From Orobanche coerulescens (lineage: Eukaryota; Streptophyta; Magnoliopsida; Lamiales; Orobanchaceae), in contig CM065815.1 in assembly GCA_033398695.1 (NCBI GenBank), positions 8,240,501 to 8,304,500 of the forward strand: 64,000 nucleotides of DNA, in the 5' to 3' direction. The notes under the pieces were generated by a model. The model did not search any database, was not told where the DNA came from, and saw nothing but the letters and a program-made list of their open reading frames with translations. This document shows positions 9,522 through 20,739 of the stretch, piece by piece. A program made the position numbers and the translations under genes. Within the stretch, counting starts at the first letter, position 1; each line of letters begins with the position of its first letter.

Positions 9522-11363
9522 AGAGTAAATTGCAAAAATCGTCCCTAAAGTTTGGTCAAATTGTATGTTTCGTCCCAAACGTTTAGAAAGTGAAAGGATC
9601 GTCCCTGTGAGCTTGCAGAAATGGTCCTTGTGTTTCGCCAGGTTTTACAAATTTAGTCATGATTTTGTTTTAAATTATTTATTTAACTATTATTAGTAGT
9701 ATTATTTTTTATACGTTTTCGACCGTTTTTCTTACGTTTTTGTCCGTTTTTCTTATGTTTTTTTCGTTTTCATACGTTTTTGTCTGTTTTTTCTTACGAT
9801 TTTGCCAGTTTTTCTTACGTTTTTTCCATTTACATACGTTTTCATCTGTTTTTATACGTTTACGTCCGCTTTTCTTAAGTTTTGTCTGTTTTTATCGGTT
9901 TTTGTCAGTTTTTGTTCATTTTCTTACGTTTTTGTCCGTTTTTCTTATGTTTTTTCATTTTTATACGTTTTCGCCCGTTTTCTTATGCTTTCATCTGTTT
10001 TTATACGTTTTCGCCTTTGTTTCTTACGATTTTGTTCGTTTTTGTCCATTTTTCTTACGTTTTTGTCAGACTTTCTTAGGTTTTTTTCCGTTTTCATACG
10101 TTTTTGTCTGTTTTAATATGTTTTTGCCCATTTTCCTACGTTTTCATCCGTTTTTATACATTTTCGTCTATCTTTCCTAAGTTGTTGTTCGTTTTTATCG
10201 GTTTTTGTCAATTTTTGTCCGTTTTTCTTACGTTTTTGTCTGTTTTTCTTGAGTTTTTGTCCGTTTTTATTCGTTTTTGTCCGTTTTCTTACGTTTTTGT
10301 CCCTTTTTTTATACGTTTTCATGCGTTTTTATCCGTTTTTAAACGTTTTCACCCGCTTTCTAACGCTTTCATCCATTTTTATACATTTTCGTCCGTTTTG
10401 ATCCGTTTTTGTCCTTTTTTATACTTGTTGTCTATTTTACCCATTTTGGTATGTATAAAAACGTAAAAAAAACGGACGAAAACGCATAAAAACGGATGAA
10501 AACGTAAGAAACTGGGCAAAAACATATAAAAACGTATGAAAACGGAAAAAACGTAAGAAAACGGAAAAAACGTAAGAGAAACAGACAAAAACGCAAGAAA
10601 AATGAATAAAAACAGATAAAACGGACAAAAACATAAGAAAAACGAGCAAAAACGATAAAAACGGATGAAAGAGTAAGAAAATGGGTGAAAACGTATAAAA
10701 ACGTATGAAAACGGATAAAACGTAAGAAAAACGGACAAAAACGCAAGAAAAACCGATAAAACGGACAAAAACTTAAGAAAAATGGACGAAAACGTATAAA
10801 AACAAATGAAAACGTAAGAAAACGGGCAAAAACTATAAAAACGGACAAAAACGTATGAAAAGAGAAAACATAAGAAAAACGGACGAAAACGTATGAAAAC
10901 GTAAGAAAATGGGCGAAAACGTATAAAAACGAACGAAAACGTATAAAAACGGACAAAAACGTATGTAAATTGAAAAAACGTTAGAAAAACGGGCAAAAAC
11001 GTACAAAAAACAGACAAAAACGTATGAAAACGGAAAAAACATAAGAAAAATGGATAAAAACGTAAGAAAAATGGACGAAAACGTATAAAAATATAATACT
11101 AATATAAATAGTTAAATAAATAATTTTAAAAAAATCAGGACTAAATTTGTAAAACCTGGTGAAACAAAAAGACCATTTGTGTAAGAAACTGAAAAGAAAT
11201 ATAGAAAAAGAAGAAGACAAGGGTATTTTAGACATTTGATTGTGGTCAGGGACGATATTTGCCCCAAAGGTTTCCCACAGGGACGATCTTTGCACTTTCT
11301 AAACGTTTGGGACGAAACATGCAATTTGGTCAAACTTTAGGGACGATTTTTGCAATTTACTCT
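9522..11363. mobile_element. 1.84 kb foldback element with minisatellite arms
   Basis: Terminal inverted repeats begin AGAGTAAATTGCAAAAATCG (9522) and end with the matching reverse complement at 11363. The next ~180 bp are also inverted (for example GTCCCAAACGTTTAGAAAGTG near 9574 against 11299-11318). The arms from about 9710 to 10420 and 10450 to 11090 consist almost wholly of a degenerate ~20 bp unit (ACGTTTTTGTCCGTTTTTCT type), oriented oppositely in the two arms, around a ~30 bp hinge near 10435. Flanks ATTCAAAA (9514-9521) and ATTCGAAA (11364-11371) look like an 8-bp target duplication with one mismatch. Repetitive phenylalanine/valine-rich open frames here are artefacts of the repeat. 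The architecture resembles animal Foldback (FB) elements. Confidence 0.85.
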
Positions 11364-11533
11364 ATTCGAAAACATCATATTAGAACAAACGAAAAAGTTT
11401 TTGGGTCACATCCATTTCGTTCACAATTTCCCAGCATAATTGCTGCTTTTACTGCTTCATAGTTGCGTGTCCTGATAGCTGAAAAACTGAAGTTCAAAAT
11501 ATCAAAACTCGAAAAAGCAATTCAATTTGCACA

Positions 11534-13636
11534 TTATATCTTTCTCTTAGGACGAGCGGTCTTGTATCCGCCCTTAGTCGGCTTTCCCCAAGGCGTAAGC
11601 GAGCCTCGGCCATGACTACCACTACTCTTACTCCTTCCTTCACCACCGCCATGCGGATGATCAACCGGATTCATAGCCACACCTCTAACCACCGGCCTCC
11701 GACCCAACCAGCGGCTGTGGCCGGCTTTCCTTAGCTTCTTTACTCCGTGTGCTGGGTTTGATACCATTCCTACAGTCGCTCTACATCTCGTGTCTAGAAG
11801 TTTCTTGACCCCGGATGGCAGCTTTATCTCGCAGTACCTAGAGATGATCGATCGTAAGGTACAAAAGGAAAGAAAGGAATAACTGCACAAAAATAAAAAA
11901 TAAATTAAAATGTGCCGTGATAAATCTGTATGTGGGGTTAAATGAATAAATAAATGGCCTTCGAGCTCCATGGTTGTCATGTGTGCATTACGATGGAAAT
12001 CGTAATTGTGAATCCAAAATCTAGTTTTGTTTGGTTTATACCCCAACCACTGAAATCTCAAAAAACTCAATCAGAAAAAGAGGGAAGCTTGTTAACTCCT
12101 AAAGTGGTTTCAGATACTAAATCAAGGTCCTAGTAGCTTCAATTCGAACCGAGCCAGATTCAAGCCAAGCCAACTCGACTTGCAGGAACCAAAATATGTA
12201 ATCCACATTTCATCGATGCATTCAATGCCGATTTATTTTTATTTTTTTTAAATAATTAACTTACCAGTATGTTTCCAAACTTTTAGGTCTACTGCCTCTT
12301 TTTATTAGTTCTGATTAACTTAATTCATGGAGCAAGCCTGTAGCATTTTACACTTCCTCTAGATTTAAAGGACTGGTAAAATACCGCTGGCTGAAGTTAG
12401 ATAAACAATATAGTCAGTGGGGATGGTATGCATTATGTTTTATGTTTTTTTTTTTTTAACATATTCTTCAAAAATTACGCAATATATGCTATGCAGAGAT
12501 ATACTTTTGTGTAAACCGTTTTCATTAGGGAGGGAGTAGGCTAGGATCCACATAGGATGTACCAGAGATAATCAAACTAGGTGAAGTGTAATGCAACTCT
12601 TTGGTGCATCCTCTCCATCATAAAAGTAACCTAAAATTTGCACATTCTCTAGTGAATTCAACGAGGACAACACATTCTGAAAGGATACAAACAACATAGC
12701 TGGTAGCTTTACGAGTTATACTTAACAACTCCACAGTTCTAAACTCCTTGAAGGACAAGTACAAACATTACAACGTGGAATTTACCAATATCACTTATTC
12801 TCTCATAACAAATAATAGGTGAGGTTACTATACTAGAGCTTATAACAATCTTATAAGTCATTATTCTCCAACATGGCACTACATAAAAGCATGAACACCT
12901 AGTAAAAGCATTTCCATGTACCACAATAAGTTATTATGTAGCTCTGCCTGTTTCTGCACTTTCCAAATTTCTCTCTCTTAATTCTCAACATTATACCAGA
13001 ATCTAACTGATTGCTTTTTTTTTTTTAATCTTTTCAAAATTAACTTTATTACCTGGTTGACCTATTGGGCTCAGTAAGTATCTTTGCAGATGTACCCGCA
13101 GCCCGTACAAGTTTCCCACCCTGCCCTGGTCGAAGCTCGATGTTGTGGATCTGAGTCCCAATCCGCATATTTGCTAGAGGCATACAGCTCCCAATTTGAG
13201 AGCTTATGTCAAGTGTGAGCATCTGATTCATAGGCGACTTCCATGACGAAACTTGTTTGGACTTTATCGTTTCAATGGCACTACCTGCAAAACAGAAACA
13301 CGAAAACTAATAACATGAAATCACATTTCTGTAACTTTTAATTTAGCTGATAATGTTTTCGCAAAGACATCATTGATGTAAGAAGAAAAAAAAATTATAA
13401 ACTCTGCTTGAATATATTTCAATCGAGACTAAAATTTTAATCCCCACGGTCCATTTGCATAATTCTGCTTTCATACTGATGTACAAGCTGATATTATAAC
13501 AAAATAAAAAAAAAAGATCCAAACTTTGCTTCCCACTAGAGGAATAGTGATTACCGGAAGAGAGAGAGCGAGTAGAAGCGTGAAGAATTGAGCGGAGCAG
13601 AGTTGAGGAAGCAACGCGTGTTCTGTAGAGCGCCAT
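11534..13636 (-). CDS. RPL2: Nuclear gene for the C-terminal half of mitochondrial ribosomal protein L2
   Basis: Three exons on the minus strand: 13555-13636, 13053-13284 and 11534-11837, with GT-AG introns of 270 and 1215 bp, giving 205 residues. Exon one encodes an Arg/Ser-rich presequence ([20 protein letters not shown]) typical of mitochondrial import. Exons two and three encode only the C-terminal domain of bacterial-type L2: [26 protein letters not shown], then [13 protein letters not shown], which holds the conserved peptidyl-transferase-centre histidine region (about H165-H167), and the basic tail ARPKRKI. The N-terminal RNA-binding domain of full L2 (about half of a ~270-residue protein) is absent. 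This matches the known split of plant mitochondrial rpl2, in which the 3' part moved to the nucleus. Introns and presequence rule out a plain organelle DNA insertion. No disabling change is seen. Confidence 0.92.
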
Positions 13637-13799
13637 TTTCTTGTTCTTGTCAATTTAGGGACTTAGGGTTTTGAAAATCCCTTTTAAGATGTAATAATTT
13701 CTGAAATAAACAAAAATAGAGAAAATGGAAATATGCATCTTTAACATTTAAATAAAAGAATATTTTTTTTTTAAATTTAACAACAATTATTTTGATATT
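13637..13799 (-). promoter_or_regulatory. Probable promoter/5' leader of RPL2
   Basis: This is the 5' flank of the RPL2 start codon: AT-rich, with a pyrimidine-rich leader on the coding strand. No canonical TATA box can be assigned with confidence. LINE tail repeats begin only about 165 bp upstream of the ATG, so the upstream control region is short or overlaps transposon DNA. Confidence 0.4.
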
Positions 13800-14200
13800 A
13801 AAATATTAGGTTATAACATTTAATCAAATAAGTGACTTGAATGTAATGAAGTTATTTGAATAAGTGACTCCTTTAAATTAAGTGACTCGAACTTGAATAT
13901 AATTCAGCTGACTCGAATAGGTGACGCGAATATATTTATGCGACTTGGATGTAATTTAGGTGACTCAAACACATGACTCGAATATATTTAATGTGACTAA
14001 CAAACTCAAGTAATTTGGGTGACTCGTAAGCGATATGTATTTAGGTGATTCATATGTACTTTGGATGACTTGAGTAGGTAAATGGATGTGTTTCATGTGA
14101 CTCAAATAGGTGAGTAAAATGTATTTTAGGTTACTCGAATGCAAGTTAGGTGACTTGAATATGTAACTTGAATGTATTTTGTGTTACTTTTTTTTTAAAA
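13800..14200. repeat. Degenerate ~20-25 bp repeat tail of LINE copy 3
   Basis: The stretch is built from variants of GTGACTCGAATATATTTA and GTGACTTGAATGTAATT repeated many times. Positions 13975-14200 match the tails of LINE copies 1 and 2. 13800-13975 extends the same repeat beyond what those copies keep. It ends at the T-run/A-run (about 14188-14208) next to the hairpin GCGTCCACTGTGGACG. Confidence 0.75.
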
Positions 14201-14798
14201 AAAAAAAAGCGTCCACTGTGGACGGGGGTTGAGGCGGGACCCACCAACCTGTAGATAAGAAAAATCAAGAAATACAAAGTATCAGCCCCGAATTATGACC
14301 AAAAAAGGCCATAATTCGGGTCCAAACATCGGAGAAATCTATGGCCCGCTAAAGAAATACAAAGTGCACCACAAATCGTGGGCTAATGTGCGGACTCATA
14401 GACCAAAATAACTCAACTCCGAATTATGACAAAAAATGGGCCATAATCCGTAACCTAAAATCTAAAGTGCCTACGGCCCGCTAGATCAGTACAAGGTGCA
14501 CCACTAAAATCGTGGGCTAATGTGCGGACCAATCGGCAACCAAGCAATCGATAAAAAATAAAATCTATCTAAATCTAAATGACGGATAACCAAGCTGATC
14601 CATCCGTATAAGGGAGAGGAGAAACGGGGGAGCAGTATCGTAAGTATAAGTCTGAATGCCGAGGGACGACATGCCGAGCTCAGAAAGATAGTCGGCCGGC
14701 CTGTTGCCCTCCCGGAAAATATGAGTGACTCTGAACTGAATATCTATGAGAATGTGTCGGATACGCATAAGAGTGTGACGAACCTGCCAAGAGCCCCG
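14200..14798 (-). mobile_element. LINE copy 3, 3' part (split by the Ty3/gypsy insertion)
   Basis: On the minus strand this holds the end of RNase H (RIRHILIDIQFRVTHIFREG, RPADYLSELG) to the stop at 14565 and the 3' UTR. The coding sequence continues directly at 24762 once the inserted element and one copy of the CCCCG duplication are disregarded. Confidence 0.85.
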
Positions 14799-17149
14799 TG
14801 TAACACCCCAAACTAGGCGGATATTACAGTTCCGTGGACCCCCGACTGGGACCCACCAGGCGAATGAAAAAAAATGAATTACACAGGGTAAATGTAGTAC
14901 CGAACCACATTACAACATCAATTACTCCGATTAGGAGTTTCATACAACACACCAGGATAAAATAGAATACATGTGTATCTTATGTGACGATAAAATACAC
15001 AACACTGAATGAAACGAGTATTCAAACGGAATGTCTGCAGCGGAATAAATAAAGGAAACTTAAATGACTGAATAAGTGACTGAACAGACTGGGCCCCCTT
15101 CTAGTATCACTGGGACTCCTCGACGTCAGCGTGTTCTCCCCGTGCCTTTGCCTTGCCAAGACCTGAAAAACAAAATCCCCAAACGGCCGCCATACGTAAC
15201 AACAATCCTCAAGGGTTGAAAAATACACAATCATGATTTAATCAAGTTATGAAATATCCTTAGTTATGAATTACGCCAAGAGGGGTATCATAGTACGCCC
15301 GTAGTGTTCTCGTGCAAGTGTACAAGACGAATGACCGGACACACCCGTCCTTGTACCTAATTAGTCTCACGGAGGTAATTTGTTACCGTGTGCACACCCA
15401 ATGTATCACTCCCAATACCTCGCCATAACCTGCCCCACTAAAAATACCACACATCCGCACCCCGCCACGCAATATGAACCTTAAGGTCATATGAACGAGA
15501 ATGACCGTAATGAATATCAATGAATAAATAATAATCGACAAAGTCAAGAATGACTCACCGAGATGAGAGTAATAATGAAATGAATGATAGCTCAACGAAA
15601 AGATTGGAACCGCTGCTTCCTTATGATCAAGTGATTAATTGACAATAACAAGTTTTAATATGATTAATACAATGATGAATGAGTTATGATTATGAATGAT
15701 CAACAACAAAAGGTATGAATATCCTTTTAACCGAGTAAGAATTAACTTACACAACAACGATGAAGAATGTCCGTCCACGAACAACGTCCTAATTGAGATA
15801 TCGGTCGCTCGAACAACCTTAAATAATACAATTACCAACAATCCGTTCAATATACGAATCAAACACGAATATAACGAACTCAAAACGTCGATACGACTAA
15901 ACCAAGTCCATAGAGGCATTAAATCAAACACGTAGTATCCAACTCCGATTGTTTACAATCAAACCTCGATATACCAATATCAAATCCCCCAAGAAGTGTT
16001 TCAAACCAACAAAACAACTCCAATACGATCAATAATCCGTTATGAATATCCAAAAATGTGATTAAAACAACAATTAGTCGAAAATCCCCAATTCCAACTC
16101 GATATTCGAGGTGTTCTTGAATAATCCCTCAATAATCCAATGAATCCTTATACAAACTCATAATCATATACATATCCCTTCATATAACATGATTATAACG
16201 TCCAAAACATCATATCTCAACACAAAATCGAAGTCCAAAGTGTTGAAGGAATTACCTCTTGAAGATTCAAGTCTTGAAATCCAAGAACACGCGTTAGATT
16301 GATTTTCCGGGCTTCACGATCGAAAGGAAATGAAGAAAATCAAACACTCAAATGATAATTGATGAAGAAAACTCTCCCTCAAGCTTCTCTCTCTCATAAA
16401 AGGTGGAAAAAACTGGAAAGAATGAGCTGAAATGCTCAAAAAATGAATTTATAGGGTTGACTACCTGCCGGACACGGCCCGTGCCGATCGGCACGGTCGT
16501 GTCGCACGATTGGCCGAACCGGCCGACAGGGACTCGACCGTGTCCTCGCTTGACACGGTCGCGCGCGAGGGCCTCCCGACAGCTGACCCGTCCGAAGCCG
16601 ACTCGGCATGACTCGGCCGTGCAAGACGACACGGTCGGGCGTGGCGGGCGCATAACTCGCTTATCCGGAAGGGTTCGACTCGGCCGTGCCAAACGACACG
16701 GTCGAGTCCTGTGGGCAGATACTTCGGCATTTTCCGGACGAGTACGGCACGGGCCATGTCGGACGACACGACCGAGTCCGGTCGGCAGTGCTCGGCCAAA
16801 AGCTGAAAAATGAGCGGGTGAGCTAAAACGACCATAACGCTCTCGTCCGGACTCCGATTAACTCACCGTTTGAACCATTGGAAAGATATCTCGATGCTCT
16901 ATAATATTGCAAAGATTTAGAATTTTTGGAGTTACCAAAAATTAATGGTGATCTAACAAAGTCGAACTCATATGAGGAAAGTTGAAACAATGAACAATAA
17001 CGATACACAACTCGAAGTTTTTCCGAACGGTGAACACGGTGAAAGAACATGATTGATGAATGATTATAATTGAGTGAAAATACACTGAGTGACAATTACA
17101 GACTGATAATTACTGAATGAAAATGAATGAATTACAACCGGGTATTACA
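14799..17149 (-). repeat. 3' LTR of the Ty3/gypsy chromovirus (2351 bp)
   Basis: Terminal bases are TG...CA. From about 15600 to 16250 it is almost identical to the other LTR. Differences cluster at 15060-15200 and in a GC-rich patch (16460-16800) that holds the 14-bp palindrome GTGCCGATCGGCAC (16481-16494) and several ACACGGTCG-type repeats. At 16850-16990 lies a segment (TTTGAACCATTGGAAAG, AATTAATGGTGAT) also present in the LTR of the LARD at 26079. Confidence 0.95.
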
Positions 17150-17163
17150 TACACCCCCCCTTA
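17150..17163 (-). other. Polypurine tract of the Ty3/gypsy chromovirus
   Basis: On the minus strand the bases just before the 3' LTR read TTTTAAGGGGGGGTGTA, a purine run in the correct place to prime plus-strand synthesis. Confidence 0.8.
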
Positions 17164-17183
17164 AAAGAGTTTCGTCCCCGAAA

Positions 17184-18623
17184 CTAAGGGTCAAACAACT
17201 CGGGATAACTCTCCCGCATACTATCCTCGGTTTCCCAAGTGGCCTCTTCGACTCCGTGTCTAGACCACTGAATCTTAACCAAAGGAATCGTCTTATTTCT
17301 CAACTGTTTGATTCGCCGCTCTAAGACTCGTATAGGACGCTCCTCATATGAGTGGTCATCGGCGATTTCGATTTCGTCGAACCGCAGATGTGACTGGTCA
17401 AGAACATACTTTCGCAACTGAGAGACATGAAACACCTTATGAATTCGGCTCAACGCCGGAGGTAAAGCCAACCGATAAGCTAACTCGCCTACTCGATCCA
17501 AAATCTCAAACGGTCCAATGAATCTCGGACTCAACTTTCCCCTCTTCCCAAAACGGAAGATACCACGACTCGGGGATACCTTGACCAACACATGGTCACC
17601 AAATTTCGAACTCTAATGGTCGATTTACGGTTATCTGCATATGATTTCTGTCGACTCTGAGCGGTCAACAAACGACTCTTGATCAAAGCTACCTTTTCCC
17701 AGGCGGCTATAAGCATATCGGGCTCGGTGACGATTGATTCTGACAAGTCATCCCAACACAAAGGAGAGCGACAACGACGACCGTACAAGGCCTCGTAAGG
17801 TGCCATCTTAATGGAAGCATGCCAACTATTATTATACGTGAACTCGATCAATGGTAGTTGGGCTTCCCAATCGTCCTTCCAATCGAGGACGCAAGCTCTC
17901 AACATGTCCTCTAATGTCTGAATAGTCCTCTCTGATTGTCCGTCGGACCGAGGATGAAAGGCGATCGAGATTAAGCCGAGTTCCCATAGCACGATGAATC
18001 GATTTCCAAAAATGTGACACAAACCGTCCGTCACGATCGGAAACGATACTTTTAGGAGTACCGCGGTCTCACTATCTCTTTGATGAATAGTGGGCAAGTC
18101 TCTCGGGACCCCAAGTATCCTTAATCTCAAGAAAATGAGCTGATTTAGTTAAGCGGTCCACAATCACCCGGATCGTATTCATGCCACGACTGGCCGGCAA
18201 ACTCGTGATGAAATCCATAGAAATGTCTTCCCATTTCCACTGAATAGGGAGAGGTTTCAGCATACCCGCCGGTCGCTGATGTTCAATCTTGACTTGTTGG
18301 CAAGTTAAGCATCTCGAAACAAATTCCGCGACTTCTCGCTTCATATTACTCCACCAGTAATTTTGTTTCAAGTCTTTATACATCTTGCTAGACCCCGGGT
18401 GAACAGAATAAGGGGTAGCATGAGCTTCTCTCAAAATCGAGTTTTTCAACTCGTCATTCGCCGGTACGCACATCCGGTTCTTAAACCTCAAAAGTCCATC
18501 CTCGTGGACCACGAATCCAGGGGCTTTCCCCTGAGCCACATCCCCACGAATGCGCAACAATGATGGGTCTGAACCCTGATTCTCCCTGATTGCATTCTCA
18601 AGAGATGATGAAATATCTAACAT
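17184..18623 (-). pseudogene. Integrase and chromodomain of the Ty3/gypsy element, frameshifted
   Basis: The zinc-binding HHCC region is readable (AHATPYSVHPG then CLTCQQVK). The catalytic core follows with ISMDFITSLP for the first acidic residue and FHPRSDGQSERTIQTL around the catalytic glutamate. C-terminal parts include PYEALYGRRCRSPLCW and a chromodomain at about 17184-17350 ([36 protein letters not shown]). The frame changes near 18100 and near 17560, and the second catalytic aspartate lies in the damaged stretch near 18040. The protein as read cannot be continuous. Chromodomains in this position are known to guide integration to heterochromatin. Confidence 0.85.
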
Positions 18624-18792
18624 ACAAAGCTGTCCCCCGAACTCGCCGGCTGCACTCGATCTCGGGTCTAAGGAATTCTGTTGGAGCTCCTTCGAATTGT
18701 TAAACGAGCAAGCATCCGCTCTCCCGAACGGACTTACGACTCAAGGCGTCGGCGACAACGTTCGCCTTGCCCGGTGGTAAAGGATCTCAATA

Positions 18793-20047
18793 TCATAATC
18801 CTTGATTAGTTCTAACCACCGCCTGCCGCATATTTAACTCCTTCTGAGTAAATATATACTTTAAACTTTTATGATCGGTGAATATCTGACAAGTGACGCC
18901 ATAAAGGTAATGACGCCAAATCTTCAAAGCGAACACTACGGCTGCTAGCTCAAGGTCGTGTGTCGGATAATTAACCTCGTAAGGTCTCAACTGCCGTGAA
19001 GCATAGGCAATAACCTTCCTGCTCGCATGAGTACACATCCGAGACCCCGTCCGACGCATCACTATAAACCACAAATCCTTCCGTCCCCTGCGGCAAGGAA
19101 AGTACAGGTGCTGACATTAACCGACTCTTGAGTTCCTCAAAACTCCGTTGACACGCGTCGGACCACGTGTATTTCTTATCCTTCCGCAAAAGGTTCGTCA
19201 ATGGTTGAGCAATTTTGGAAAATCCTTCCACAAACCTCCGATAATAACCGGCTAATCCGAGGAAGCTTCGGATTTCCTTAACATTCTTCGGAGGTAACCA
19301 ATCCTGGATAGCCTCCGTCTTCTGAGGATCAACACGCACTCCATCTGATGAAATTACATGTCCGAGAAACGTCACTTCGGACATCCAGAACTCACATTTG
19401 GAAAACTTTCCATAAAGTTGCTCTCGTCTCAGCACGTCGAGAACCTGATGAAGATGAATCTCATGTTCCTCTCGGTTACGAGAATAAATCAAAATGTCAT
19501 CGATGAAGACAACAACAAATCGATCCAAAAAGTCGATGAAGACCCGATTCATTAGTTCCATGAATACCGCAGGTGCATTAGTTAGCCCGAACGGCATAAC
19601 TACGAACTCAAAATGATCATAGCGTGTTCGAAACGCCGTCCTCGCGATATACGACTCTCGAATCCGTAGCTGATGATATCCAGATCTTAAGTCGATCTTG
19701 GAAAATACTGAAGCTCCCTGAAGTTGATCCAAAAGGTCATCGATACGGGGTAAAGGATACTTATTCTTGATTGTCACCCTATTCAACTCCCGATAATCGA
19801 TACACAAGCGAAAAGAACCATCCTTCTTTTTGACAAACAGCACTGGTGCTCCCCACGGGGACGCACTCGGTCGGATATAACCTTTCTCGAACAATTCCTC
19901 AAGTTGATTCTTCAACTCTCGCATTTCGGTCGGGGCCATTCGGTACGGTGCCTTCGATATCGGGGACGTACTGTGCTCCAACTCAATCGTGAATTCCACA
20001 TCCTCTGTGGAGGCAAACCAGTAACTCGTCTGGAAATACATCGGCAT
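18793..20047 (-). pseudogene. Reverse transcriptase and RNase H of the Ty3/gypsy element
   Basis: A 358-codon open frame (18971-20047) carries a nearly complete Ty3 reverse transcriptase: [57 protein letters not shown] and the active-site [11 protein letters not shown], then [11 protein letters not shown] and [18 protein letters not shown]. RNase H starts [16 protein letters not shown], then shifts frame near 19060 and continues [32 protein letters not shown] and [14 protein letters not shown]. The catalytic YIDD/FIDD box is intact. The break between the domains looks like one or two single-base indels. Confidence 0.9.
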
Positions 20048-20189
20048 ATTCTCTTACTACCGAATATCCGACAACATTATTGATGATTCCTCGGTTTTGG
20101 TCATATAGCACCAATAACCGACACATCCTCGATCGAGTAATCGACCGCTTTCATCAAATTAATGACCTTACTGCAAATGGGATTACCTC

Positions 20190-20560
20190 CCCGAAATACA
20201 CATTCAACCCCATCGTCAAATGATAGTAATCATACGCTACGGACACTAATGATGGCATCATGACGATCCATCCAATCAATACCCAAGATGACGTCGTCTC
20301 TCGGCAAATCTACCACGATAAGGTCCGGCCGCCATACACGACCGTGAAACCGAATAGACAATCCCGAATCTCACGATTCACGATAATTCGTCTACCATCG
20401 TAGACCAATGACATAAGGCTCACAACTAGTAGCACTACCCGCACGTAGTCTACTCAAACATGATTCGGAAATGAATGAATGCGATGCACCAAGATCAAAA
20501 AGGGTACACACAAAGTTGAGATAGAATATCGAGTGTACCCGAGATCATTTGGGCCTCGGG
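20190..20560 (-). pseudogene. Protease region of the Ty3/gypsy element
   Basis: Short readable pieces in different frames give a retropepsin: TLFDLGASHSFIS (active-site loop, where D-T/S-G is usual, here D-L-G) near 20510, and a DVILG(I/M)DWM-like stretch near 20280 that is typical of the protease end. Frame breaks make it non-coding as read. Confidence 0.65.
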
Positions 20561-20739
20561 ATCATCGGTCTTCTTCATCTCATAAATCCGGGTTTGCTAG
20601 TCCCAGACCGGACGCTCCTGTCACGACTATAGGCTCCACCTTTAGTCGCTCGTGTCGCTTTTAAACGACGCCGATTGAGTGGCTCGATTCGAGCAGGCCG
20701 ATCGCCGGGCCTGAGATGACGCTGGAGTAGGTTTGGAGT

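Noticed and set aside
9740..11100. Long open frames rich in Phe, Val, Arg (for example 146, 212 and 174 codons) on both strands
   Set aside because: They are produced by the ~20 bp minisatellite of the foldback element; several frames on both strands are open at once and the translations are low-complexity repeats without any domain.
11534..13636. RPL2 as a plain mitochondrial DNA insertion
   Set aside because: Two good GT-AG introns, an import presequence and an intact frame show a functional-type nuclear gene.
16348..16835. Arg/Pro-rich open frames up to 136 codons
   Set aside because: They lie in the GC-rich patch of the chromovirus LTR, occur in several overlapping frames, and differ between the two LTR copies; no protein family is recognisable.
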